This document shows positions 1 through 7,330 of a stretch of 64,000 nt of DNA, piece after piece. The position numbers and the translations under genes were made by a program. The notes under the pieces are model-generated. The model was not told the DNA's origin, made no database searches, and saw only the letters and a list, made by a program, of their open reading frames with translations. Where the stretch lies: contig CAZUAI010000013.1 of NCBI GenBank assembly GCA_964617875.1, forward strand, positions 1 through 64,000, read 5' to 3'. The number at the start of each line of letters is the position of its first letter. Positions within the stretch are counted from its first letter, which is position 1. Origin of the DNA: CAZMVY01 sp964617875 (GTDB taxonomy: Bacteria > Planctomycetota > Phycisphaerae > UBA1845 > PWPN01).

Positions 1-139
1 GATGCGCGACCAGTTGCTCTCGATGCAGGCCGACGACGGCTCCTGGGAGGGCGACGGCGTCGGCAAGGTCTACGGGACGGCGATCGCCACGTTCATCCTG
101 CAGATCCCCTACAACCACCTGCCGATCCTGCAGCGATAG
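1..139 (+). CDS. C-terminal fragment of an alpha/alpha-toroid repeat protein (prenyltransferase/squalene-oxidase-repeat type)
   Basis: The reading frame is open at the left edge of the window and ends with TAG at 137-139. About 45 residues are visible. They contain a DGSWEG turn, then YGTAIATFILQ and a terminal PYNHLPILQR. This pattern is typical of the last helical repeat of squalene-hopene-cyclase-like and prenyltransferase-like toroid proteins, which planctomycetes encode in many secreted or membrane-associated copies. The catalytic region lies outside the window, so enzymatic activity cannot be inferred, and many planctomycete members are not known cyclases. The next gene starts 113 bp downstream behind its own -10-like element, so they are probably separate units. 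Confidence 0.6.
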   Translation, partial: MRDQLLSMQADDGSWEGDGVGKVYGTAIATFILQIPYNHLPILQR

Positions 140-185
140 ACGACCGGGCCGTCGCCCTTTGTGGCCGCCGGCGGGGCCTTGCCCG

Positions 186-191
186 TACAAT
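186..191 (+). promoter_or_regulatory. -10-like TACAAT element
   Basis: TACAAT lies 62 nt upstream of the ATG at 253 and is the best -10 hexamer between the two genes. No convincing -35 stands at 16-18 nt spacing, so the assignment rests on the hexamer and its position. Confidence 0.35.
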
Positions 192-252
192 GCCGTCCGC
201 CCGGCGGCTGCGCCGGGACACGAACCAAGCCGAGTGCCATGGAGCATTGCCG

Positions 253-1239
253 ATGACGGCGGTCCGACGAAACACAATCTGTACCGGGGGCGTCTTTCTC
301 CTTGCGTGTGTGCGGGCCGGTGTGCCGATGGCCGCCGGGGCGGACCTGGCGTTCCGGCCGGGGGTGGACGGCAAGTTCACCTTCGACACCGGGCCGGTGC
401 GCGGGCACCTGACGGCCAACGCCACGGGGCAGGGGCTCTGCTCGCTTGTGGACGCCGCCGGCGGCCGCGAGCTGACCAAGGGATCGAACATCTACGGGCT
501 GTTCAGTTTCTACCGTCTGCTCGGGGCCGACCAGCGCTGGGGCGAGTACGCCTGGGCCTTCCCCAAGACGGCCGAGCCGATGGCTGACGGCGGCGTGCGG
601 ATCGCCTGGCCGGCGAAGCCCGAGCACCCCTTCGACATGAAGGGCACGTTCCGCTGGGTCGCGCCCGACACGATGGACGTGCTCGTCGAGGTCACCCCGC
701 AGATCGCCGTACGGCGGTTCGAGTTGTTCCTCGGCTCGTACTTCGCCGACACGTTCCGCAGCCGGATCTACGTCCGCGGCCGCGACGGCCGGCCGTGCTT
801 CCAGTCGCCGGACATCAACCCGCTCATCGCCGGGACGTACCTCTCGTACCCGCGCGACCACAAGACGGCCGCGATCCTCTACGACGGCCGGTGGCTCAAG
901 CCGCCCCACCCGGTGGACTGGGCGTTCACCGGCTTCATGGCCGCTCCGCTTGTCCTCCAGCAGGACCGGGCGACCGGCCTGACGTGCGTCATCATGGTCC
1001 GGCCGCAGGACTGCTTCGTCGTCAGCACGCCGTACAACATGGAGCCGCCGGAGGACGGCGTGGCCGCCCACCACTCGACGTACTTGTCGCTCTTCGGCGT
1101 GGACCTGCAGGCCGGCCAGACGGCCCGGGCGTGCATGCGCCTCCTTGTCGCCCGGCTCACGCCGGACCAGGCGGTCGAACGCTACAACGAGTTCCTGAAG
1201 AAGTACCCCGAACCGGCGACGCAGCCCGCCGCACGGTGA
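253..1239 (+). CDS. secreted protein of unknown function (328 aa)
   Basis: I do not recognise a named family. The start at 253 is preferred over an in-frame ATG at 190 because it has GGAG at 241-244 and places a signal-peptide-like segment (hydrophobic run TGGVFLLACVRAG, then small residues MAAGA) at the N-terminus. The mature part is rich in aromatic and beta-prone segments, such as FTFDTGPVRGHL and YGLFSFYRLL, without obvious repeats. This suggests an extracytoplasmic beta-sandwich protein. It ends convergently with the lipoprotein gene on the other strand, with 36 bp between the stops. No catalytic motif is evident. Confidence 0.6.
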   Translation: MTAVRRNTICTGGVFLLACVRAGVPMAAGADLAFRPGVDGKFTFDTGPVRGHLTANATGQGLCSLVDAAGGRELTKGSNIYGLFSFYRLLGADQRWGEYAWAFPKTAEPMADGGVRIAWPAKPEHPFDMKGTFRWVAPDTMDVLVEVTPQIAVRRFELFLGSYFADTFRSRIYVRGRDGRPCFQSPDINPLIAGTYLSYPRDHKTAAILYDGRWLKPPHPVDWAFTGFMAAPLVLQQDRATGLTCVIMVRPQDCFVVSTPYNMEPPEDGVAAHHSTYLSLFGVDLQAGQTARACMRLLVARLTPDQAVERYNEFLKKYPEPATQPAAR

Positions 1240-1275
1240 CCGGCATGGCGAAGGCGGTTTTCCGCGGCCCGCCGG

Positions 1276-2025
1276 CTACCACCAGCGGCAGTACTCTTCC
1301 GTGGACCACGTGGCCAGGACGCCGATCGACGCCCCCTTCGGAATCACGAACTCGCTCACGCCGACACGGGAACGCGCGTTGCCCCAGTCGTACGTGTAGC
1401 CCAGGCGCGTCCACGGGTAGCCGTTCTCGCCGTACGAGATCGCCATGACATCCGTGATCCACTGCACGTGAGCGGCGCTCACCGTCACGTACTCTGACGA
1501 TTGCGGGTAGTCCGTCTCCGCCTCGTGATCCGTGATCTCCGGGTCCGGACTCGGCCGGAAGAGGTCGCTCGGGCTCACCCAGAACTCGACGAACGTCGTC
1601 TTGCCGCTGTGCGGCGGCAGCCCGTTCAGCTCCTCGAGCCGGAGTACGAGTTCCCACGGCCGGACACGGTGGTCGCGAACCCAGTCCCGGATCTCCGGCA
1701 CGGCCGTGACCCAGATGTCCCGCGAGGCCGTGATCGTCTGGCCGACCTGGCTGCTGTAGCCCGTGTAGGCCGTCCACGTCACGACGAGCACGCGGCTGTG
1801 GCCGGGCTCGCCCTCCCAGATCAGCCGCGAATTGTCGGCCGTGATCGACCACAGATCGCGCGAGATCTCGTCCGCCGTAGCCGTCTCCGCGTCCTTGACC
1901 GCCGCCCGGTACGCGGCCTGAAGCTCCTCGTCGGTGGGCTGCGGCGACGGACATCCCGTGGCGGCCATGCAGAGAATCGCCGCCGCCAGCGAAGATCCGA
2001 GGCGATGAAGCGATCGGGTTGTCAT
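1276..2025 (-). CDS. putative lipoprotein of unknown function, translationally coupled to a UroD-family gene
   Basis: The protein has 249 residues. The start at 2025 has GGAGG about 7 nt upstream and overlaps the stop of the upstream gene by 4 bp (ATGA), so the two are probably translated together. The N-terminus is a lipoprotein signal, a hydrophobic stretch SLAAAILCM followed by the lipobox ATGC. The mature chain begins with a Pro/Gln-rich tether and an acidic helix, then a mixed region with several Trp residues (the protein ends YCRWW). No known domain was recognised. Coupling suggests an envelope role connected to the UroD-like protein, but that is inference. Confidence 0.65.
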   Translation of the reverse strand: MTTRSLHRLGSSLAAAILCMAATGCPSPQPTDEELQAAYRAAVKDAETATADEISRDLWSITADNSRLIWEGEPGHSRVLVVTWTAYTGYSSQVGQTITASRDIWVTAVPEIRDWVRDHRVRPWELVLRLEELNGLPPHSGKTTFVEFWVSPSDLFRPSPDPEITDHEAETDYPQSSEYVTVSAAHVQWITDVMAISYGENGYPWTRLGYTYDWGNARSRVGVSEFVIPKGASIGVLATWSTEEYCRWW

Positions 2026-3251
2026 TGCCCGGCCTCCTCGTACATCGCGACGACGTTCTCCGGCGGAACCTCGGACAGAATGTTGTGCACCTGGCAGAAG
2101 ACGAAGCCGCCGCCGGGGGCGAACGTGTCGATGTTGCGGCGGACGTTGTCCTTCACCTGCTGCGGCGTGCCCCGCGGCAGCACCGTCTGCGTGTCGCAGC
2201 CGCCGCCCCAGAACGTGATGTCCCTGCCGAACTCGCGCTTCAGCCGTTCGGGCTCCATCTCGTGCGCGGAGATCTGCACGGGGTTCACGACGTCGAAGCC
2301 CGCCTCGATGATGTACGGCAGCAGCTTGTAGATCGACCCGCACGAGTGCAGGAAGACCTTCAGCCCCGGGGCCTTCCGCTTGATGTGGCTCACGATCGCC
2401 TTGTGCCGCGGCAGGAACATCCGCCGGTACATCTCCGGCGAGAGGAACGGCCCCCCCTCCGTGCCGAGGTCGTCGCCGAGCTGGATCAGGTCCACGTTGC
2501 CGCCGAGCACCGGCAGCAGGCGGTCGAGCCCGGCGATGTGCAGCTCGACCAGCTTGTCGAGCAGCCGCTCCGCCTTCTCCGGCTCGGCCGCCAGGTCCAG
2601 GCAGAATTGGTCCAGCCGCCGCAGGAACGAGCCCCACTCGAAGAGGTTCGCCCCGAACGCGATCATGATCGCGCGGTCGTGCCGCCGGCGGAGCGCCGCG
2701 ACGTGTTCACCGATCCGCCGGAGGTTCGCGTCGCTCAGACCGTCCTCGTAGAGCGGCTCGGCCATGCCCGCCCAGCAGACCTTGCCCATCTGCCGCGGCA
2801 GGTCGGCGAGCTTCGCCTCCCAGTCGTCGCCGTCCATCGGGAAGCACGCCTGCGTGAAGTACGTCGCCCCGGCGATCATCCGGCCGATCGCCGTGCCGTC
2901 CGGGCCGTAGACGAACCAGTCGTCGCCCTCGCGCCGCAGGTCGAAGTACGCCGGCACCTGGCACGGCGAGCCGTCCGGCAGCGTCCAGTCCTTCCACCGG
3001 TCGGGGCTGAACTCGCGCCCGGCGTTGACGGCGTCGATGCGGAACCGGTCGAGATACCACCCCTCGGGCTCGGCGAGCTGCTGCACCATGTCGAATACGC
3101 GGGTGCGGCCCTCGCGGATCCCCAGGTGCGTCTTGAGCCGGTTGTAGGCGATGGCCTGGATGCCGGTCGAGCGCATCGCGCCGCAGTCGATCGGAACGCG
3201 GTCGGGCTCGCGGTGGTCGATGGCGGAAAGCACGCGTTCGCGTGGCGTCAT
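2022..3251 (-). CDS. uroporphyrinogen decarboxylase (URO-D) family protein, methyltransferase-like branch
   Basis: The 409-residue protein has the URO-D/MtaA/CmuC TIM-barrel signature: an N-terminal MTPRERVLSAI helix with REPDRVPID, then LIQLGDDLG, a metal-ligand-like HSCGSI near residue 280, WGGGCDTQ and a C-terminal FCQVHNI. In the cobalamin-dependent methyltransferase branch His and Cys bind zinc and activate a thiol acceptor. True HemE lacks the HxC motif, so heme synthesis is unlikely. The chosen ATG at 3251 has AGGAG upstream; an in-frame extension to 3293 lacks support. It is followed by a coupled lipoprotein gene. Planctomycetes carry many such paralogues of unknown substrate, and a second lies at 8819-9808. 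Confidence 0.8.
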   Translation of the reverse strand: MTPRERVLSAIDHREPDRVPIDCGAMRSTGIQAIAYNRLKTHLGIREGRTRVFDMVQQLAEPEGWYLDRFRIDAVNAGREFSPDRWKDWTLPDGSPCQVPAYFDLRREGDDWFVYGPDGTAIGRMIAGATYFTQACFPMDGDDWEAKLADLPRQMGKVCWAGMAEPLYEDGLSDANLRRIGEHVAALRRRHDRAIMIAFGANLFEWGSFLRRLDQFCLDLAAEPEKAERLLDKLVELHIAGLDRLLPVLGGNVDLIQLGDDLGTEGGPFLSPEMYRRMFLPRHKAIVSHIKRKAPGLKVFLHSCGSIYKLLPYIIEAGFDVVNPVQISAHEMEPERLKREFGRDITFWGGGCDTQTVLPRGTPQQVKDNVRRNIDTFAPGGGFVFCQVHNILSEVPPENVVAMYEEAGQ

Positions 3252-3294
3252 GGCGGTACTCCTGTCGCCGAGGCTGTTTACGGGCGGTCCCATT

Positions 3295-3353
3295 CATTGT
3301 GGCGCAGGCATCCTGCCTGCATCCGGGGCAGGCTGGAAGCCTGCACCACAATG
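3295..3353. repeat. 59-bp palindromic element with terminal inverted repeats and two internal hairpins (element B)
   Basis: The ends CATTGTGG (3295-3302) and CCACAATG (3346-3353) are perfect inverted repeats. Between them lie two adjacent stem-loops: GCAGGC-ATCCT-GCCTGC (3304-3320) and GCAGGCT-GGA-AGCCTGC (3328-3344). As single strand the element would fold into a three-way junction. It lies upstream of the UroD-family gene and immediately before the family A repeats. Confidence 0.8.
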
Positions 3354-3412
3354 GGGCACGGCCTTCTTGCCAAGAACGGCACCAGTGTATCGCGGCGCCC
3401 GGATCGCCCCAA

Positions 3413-3550
3413 GCACGTAGGGCACGGTCGCCCCTCGCGCAAGCGGGGGCCGCGCCAGCACGTAGGGCACGGTCGCCCCTCGCGAAAGCGGGGGCCGCGC
3501 CAGCACGTAGGGCACGGTCGCGGCCCGCGCCAGCGGGCAAGACCTGCCGC
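3413..3550. repeat. family A palindromic repeat, locus 1 (three tandem units)
   Basis: Units begin at 3413 (45 bp), 3458 (45 bp) and 3503 (48 bp), each starting GCACGTAGGGCACGGTCG. The third has the complete form. An outer stem pairs GGCA(C)GGTC with GACCTGCC, and the inner hairpin is GCCCGC-GCCA-GCGGGC. The first two units carry a different inner segment (CCCCTCGCG..GCGGGGGC) and lack the right outer arm. The array runs straight into the broken 5' end of the LVIVD-repeat gene. Confidence 0.85.
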
Positions 3551-4443
3551 TTCGACTGACGGTTGGGGCTTCGCACGCATTCAGCGCCGGTATATCGGTC
3601 CTCGACCTGTCCAATCCCGCTTCCCCGGTCTGCCTGAGTGGTTGCACGAACACCGAGGCGGCCCGGATCGTCGTGGCGGGCAACTACGCGTACGTCGCCG
3701 CCGAATTGAGCGGGCTCAACATCTACAACATCCAGAACCCGACCGCCGCCGTGCTGGCAAGCACGTATCGCACGACGGCCTTTGGCTGGGCGGAGGATGT
3801 CGCCGTCGCGGGGAACCTGGCGTTTGTCGCCGACACGCTCGAGGGCCTGCTCGTGCTGGACGTGTCGAACCCGGCGGCGCCGACGCGGATCGGCCGGTAC
3901 GACACGCCCGGCTCGGCCTGGGGTGTCGCCGTCGCGGGCAACTACGCCTACGTCGCGGACGGCAATCTCCAGGTCATCGACATCACCACCCCCACAGCGC
4001 CGGTGTGCGTCGGCACGTGCATTACGGAGGGCGACGCCATCCGCGTCACGATCGACGGCAGCCGCGTCTGCGTCGCCGACTACTGGGGCGGCGTCGAGGT
4101 GATTGACGTATCCGACCCGGCCGCACCGTCCCGCGTCGGCGGCCGTGCGACACGCGGCATCGCCTCGGATGTGGCCGTTGCGAACGGCTGCGTCTTCGCC
4201 GCCACGGACATGGGAGGCCTGGAGATCCTGCAGGTCGCCGGCCGGGCGGACTTCGACAACGACGGTGACGCGGACATGGAGGACTTTGGGCGGTTTGCCT
4301 GCTGCTTCAGTGGCCCCAACCACCCAGCGCCGGCGGAATGTGATGCGGCCGACTTCGACGGCGATCTGGATGTGGACCTGGTCGACTTCCGCGCGTTCCA
4401 GGCGTGTTTCAACGGTTCGAACCAGCCGCCGGCGTGCGAGTGA
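3511..4443 (+). pseudogene. 5'-truncated LVIVD-repeat protein with C-terminal dockerin-like repeats
   Basis: From about 3586 the frame encodes LVIVD-type beta-propeller repeats: VLDLSNPASPV, IYNIQNPTAAV, VLDVSNPAAPTRIG, VIDITTPTAPV and VIDVSDPAAPSRVG, each preceded by a VAGNYAYVA-like strand. The C-terminus holds two Ca-binding loops (DFDNDGDADMEDF, DFDGDLDVDLVDF), each followed by a CF-x-G-x-N block. Homology continues upstream of the only candidate start (GTG 3673) back to 3586. Upstream of that the frame enters the family A repeat and hits a stop at 3508-3510, with no ATG and no signal peptide. An exported propeller has therefore lost its 5' end at the repeat. It could still be translated from 3673 but would not be exported. 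Confidence 0.7.
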
Positions 4444-4452
4444 GTCGCGCCG

Positions 4453-4851
4453 TCATTCGTTCACGGTCAGCACGATCCCGAGTTGCGAGCAGAGGCCCGC
4501 GATCTCGTCGCGAATCGCCTCGGGCGGCAGGGTGACGCTGCCGGCCGGCGCCTGGCTTTGCCGCGTCCAGCCCGCCCCCTCCCAGAAGACCTGTTCGCCG
4601 ACCGGCAGGGCCCGAAGGGCGGTCTTGATCGCCTCGACGCCGTGCAACGTCTGCGCGGGCGATTGGATCTCATCCAGGGTCTTGAGACGATTGGTGCCGA
4701 CCATCAGGGCGAAGTCCCAATCCTGCCCCGCGGGCCACGAGTACAACTCGTAGCCCTTCATGGACAGAGTGCCGGGGTTCTGGGCGGTGGCGCACCCCGT
4801 CGCGAACGCCGCACCGCCGATCACCAGCGAAACGAAAAAGCACCGCTTCAT
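4453..4851 (-). CDS. small lipoprotein of unknown function (132 aa)
   Basis: A basic N-terminus, a hydrophobic segment and the lipobox ATGC at about residues 17-20 mark a lipoprotein. The start has GGAGG at 4861-4865, 9 nt upstream. The mature domain of about 110 residues is rich in Trp and Gly (WPAGQDWDFALMVGTNR, then VFWEGAGW) and ends with a helix rich in acidic residues. I recognise no family. It converges with the truncated LVIVD gene with 9 bp between the stops. A TACAAT element with a weak -35 lies just upstream (4881-4910), so it is probably transcribed alone. Confidence 0.6.
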   Translation of the reverse strand: MKRCFFVSLVIGGAAFATGCATAQNPGTLSMKGYELYSWPAGQDWDFALMVGTNRLKTLDEIQSPAQTLHGVEAIKTALRALPVGEQVFWEGAGWTRQSQAPAGSVTLPPEAIRDEIAGLCSQLGIVLTVNE

Positions 4852-4880
4852 GTGGCGTTACCTCCGGTTCCAATGACCGC

Positions 4881-4910
4881 ATTGTACGCCGCGGGGAGTG
4901 TCTTTCAGAA
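4881..4910 (-). promoter_or_regulatory. candidate promoter of the small lipoprotein gene
   Basis: On the minus strand this reads TTCTGA-N18-TACAAT, with the -10 at 4881-4886. A start site near 4874 would give a leader of about 22 nt that contains the GGAGG site used by the gene starting at 4851. Confidence 0.45.
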
Positions 4911-5031
4911 GGTTCGTGGCACGGCAAGGGTCCTCGGCCGCTCGATCTTCGCGAACACCGGAGCGGCCTGAACACCCTCGATCGGGAGGAACCAGCGGAC
5001 ACGATTGATTGCGACCCGCCGGAGAACCGGC

Positions 5032-5060
5032 TTGACCACTGGGGCTTAAGCGATTAATAT
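5032..5060 (+). promoter_or_regulatory. sigma70-type promoter TTGACC-N17-TAATAT
   Basis: TTGACC at 5032-5037 and TAATAT at 5055-5060 are separated by exactly 17 nt. The predicted start near 5067 leaves a leader of about 50 nt that includes GGAAGGTG at 5105-5112, ahead of the ATG at 5118. This is one of the clearest promoters in the window. Confidence 0.7.
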
Positions 5061-5117
5061 GATCAGCGAAGGGCGGTGATCAGGTTCGCGAACATGGTTG
5101 CTGGTGGAAGGTGAACG

Positions 5118-7241
5118 ATGACCCGTAGAGTCTTCTGGTCGATGACGCTGGTCGTGTCGATGGCCGCCGGGGCGGATGCGCAGCAGTGGTTCTTCGCGTG
5201 GGACGGCACGACAGACCTGGCCTGTACCCCCACGATGGAGGGCAGCAACGCCTTCTTTCAGAGCAACGCCCCGCTGCCGGACTGCTACTGGGAGATTGTG
5301 GACAACGGCTCCGGCGGGAAGGCCCTCAAGACGACCGATGACAACCCCGCCAACTCGGCCATCCGGTGGAAGGGCATGGGCTCGCGGCCGGAGTTCTACC
5401 GCGGGCCGTGTACGACCTTCGCGATGGAGAACTTCCATCCCGATCACAATGCGTTCACCCTCGCGTTCCGCATCAAGGCCGACAGCTATACGCCCGAGAC
5501 GTCCGCTCCCTACAAGATCAAGCGCGTGTACAACTGCGAGTTCGAGACCACGACGCCCAACCCGTTCTACGTCCCGGGTTCGTCCGACCATGGGAATCCC
5601 TATTACACCTATCGCGTCGAATTCGGCCTCCAGAAGGACGCCTCCGGCAACATCTGGCTCGTCGACTTCCGCTACGGCGACAACAACGCCAACGGCGAGT
5701 GGAACGACGGCGGCACGATCCGGAACAACCGCATCGTTCGGCTGAAGCAGGGATCCTCGCCGTCCCAGTGGCACACCGTCTGGGCGATGGTTCAGATGCC
5801 GCCGGGCCTCACCCAGGGCAACAGCATCTACCGTTGCTGGGCGGACGGCAGCGAGGTCTACTGGCATGACCGCGACAAGGGCGGCTGGTCCGACTGCGAG
5901 ATCGGCTGGGACGGCGAGGACCAGAGGGCCGTCGTGTACTTCGACTACCTCTGCTACAACTACGGCGCGTACACCCCGGGGCAGGTCGCGATCCCGGCCG
6001 AACGGGCGACCGCCGCGACGAACTCGATCACGACGATCAAGAGCACCGCCGACGGCACGCCCTGCGAACTGACCGGCAAGGTCGTCGCGGGCATCTTCAA
6101 CAATGCCAGGCTCGGCACCCGGATCTACTACATCACCGAGCCGGACGGCAGTGACGGCATCCGCGTCCAGCACAACACCGGCACCAGCCCTCACACGGCC
6201 GGCGGCTCCGCCGTCACGCTTGCGATCGGCGATACCGTCTCGATCAAGGGCGGCATCGGCTCGGCCGAGTGCGAAAAGCAGATCTTCGCGCACGACATCA
6301 CGTTCGTCGCCGCGGGAACATCGCCCGCCGTGCCCGCCTGGGTCACCGGCGCGGACCTGACGAAATCGTTCCACGCCGCCCTCTACGCCGACGTGCCGGC
6401 ACAGCTCCTGGCAACGGCCGAGACGGGCGTCGTCACCGGCGTCGCGGCGACCGTCATCGCCGATACGGGCAAGACGTGGGCGATCAACCAGTGGCGGAAC
6501 ATGACCGTCCGGGTCCCGGCCACCGCCTGGCATCCCGACCTGTACTACTACGTGGTCGCCAACAGCGGCAACACGCTGACGCTGGCCCACCGCACGATCC
6601 GGTTCAATCCGCCCGACATCGTGGCGGACGGCGTCCGCGTCGGCGACGCCTACGAGTTCGTCGGCGGCAGGCCCACCGGCCCGCGGCTCGACGGTCGCGT
6701 TGTCCGTACCGCCGGGACCGTCACGGCGGTCAACCCGGCCGCGGGCTATTTCGACATCAACGACGGCGGCGGCTCCGGCGATACGTTCACGCTCCAGGAC
6801 ATCTGGGACACGATCAACTACGGCTCCGCCTTCACGCCGCCGAACGGCATCCGCGTCTACGCCGCCGCGCCGTACCCGAGCCTCGGGGACTATGTCGCCG
6901 CCGTCGGATGCGCGGGCGCCGCGCGGTTCAAGCATCAGGTGTCCACGACCATCAACGGGTCGGCCCGCGACGAGGTGAAGATCGACAAGGTCATGCCGGT
7001 CGTTCTGGGGCAGACCTGGGCGCTCAGCCGGCCGATGCCGGCGGACTTCGATCGCGACGGCGACGTGGACCTGGCGGACTTCTCGGCGTTCCAGGCGTGT
7101 TTCAACGGTCCGAACCGGCCGTACGCCGGCAGCGGCTGTGCGGCCGCGGACACGGACGCCGACGGCGACGTGGACCTGACCGACTACACCCGCTTCGCCG
7201 TGTGCTTCAACGGTCCGAACCGCCCGCCGGCGTGCCAATAG
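5118..7241 (+). CDS. large secreted protein with C-terminal dockerin-like Ca-binding repeats (707 aa)
   Basis: The N-terminus is a classical signal peptide: MTRR, a hydrophobic core, and AGADAQQ as probable cleavage region. The body (about residues 25-640) is beta-rich. Its first part looks like a laminin-G/concanavalin-like sandwich (FAWDG, AFTLAFRIKAD, TVWAMVQMPPG); the middle has OB-fold-like strands. The last 65 residues carry two EF-hand-like loops, DFDRDGDVDLADF and DTDADGDVDLTDY, each followed by FxxCFNGPNRP. The same tag ends the gene at 3511-4443, so it is probably an export or surface-attachment module. No catalytic residues were identified. Confidence 0.75.
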   Translation: MTRRVFWSMTLVVSMAAGADAQQWFFAWDGTTDLACTPTMEGSNAFFQSNAPLPDCYWEIVDNGSGGKALKTTDDNPANSAIRWKGMGSRPEFYRGPCTTFAMENFHPDHNAFTLAFRIKADSYTPETSAPYKIKRVYNCEFETTTPNPFYVPGSSDHGNPYYTYRVEFGLQKDASGNIWLVDFRYGDNNANGEWNDGGTIRNNRIVRLKQGSSPSQWHTVWAMVQMPPGLTQGNSIYRCWADGSEVYWHDRDKGGWSDCEIGWDGEDQRAVVYFDYLCYNYGAYTPGQVAIPAERATAATNSITTIKSTADGTPCELTGKVVAGIFNNARLGTRIYYITEPDGSDGIRVQHNTGTSPHTAGGSAVTLAIGDTVSIKGGIGSAECEKQIFAHDITFVAAGTSPAVPAWVTGADLTKSFHAALYADVPAQLLATAETGVVTGVAATVIADTGKTWAINQWRNMTVRVPATAWHPDLYYYVVANSGNTLTLAHRTIRFNPPDIVADGVRVGDAYEFVGGRPTGPRLDGRVVRTAGTVTAVNPAAGYFDINDGGGSGDTFTLQDIWDTINYGSAFTPPNGIRVYAAAPYPSLGDYVAAVGCAGAARFKHQVSTTINGSARDEVKIDKVMPVVLGQTWALSRPMPADFDRDGDVDLADFSAFQACFNGPNRPYAGSGCAAADTDADGDVDLTDYTRFAVCFNGPNRPPACQ

Positions 7242-7330
7242 GCCGCCCGGGCGGCCTCCGGGATGAGCCGGAAGGTACGCGAACCTTCGAGCGCGCGAGT
7301 ACGCGGTCTCGAAGAACCGCCCACCCTACA
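7240..7330. terminator. palindrome-rich convergent intergenic region, element C copy
   Basis: This lies between the stop of the 5118-7241 gene and the stop of purB on the other strand. It begins with a perfect 18-bp palindrome (7240-7257, centre CCCGGG) overlapping the TAG stop. A longer imperfect inverted repeat follows (GAACCTTCGAG..CTCGAAGAACC). It ends in GAACCGCCCACCCTAC (7313-7328), the reverse complement of the start of the element at 34463-34513. It probably ends transcription from both sides, though there is no T-run, so this is not a classical intrinsic terminator. Confidence 0.45.

Noticed and set aside
2022..3251. HemE (uroporphyrinogen decarboxylase of heme synthesis)
   Set aside because: The HSCGSI and GGGCDTQ motifs fit the zinc-thiol methyltransferase branch and no heme genes are nearby.
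3413..3550. CRISPR-like array (three direct repeats of about 45 bp)
   Set aside because: Units are head-to-tail with no variable spacers, the same sequence recurs at five other loci as palindromic repeats, and no cas genes are present.
2019..4106. Long plus-strand frame antisense to the UroD-family gene
   Set aside because: Composition is Arg/Val/His-rich without domains, and the opposite strand encodes a clear conserved protein.
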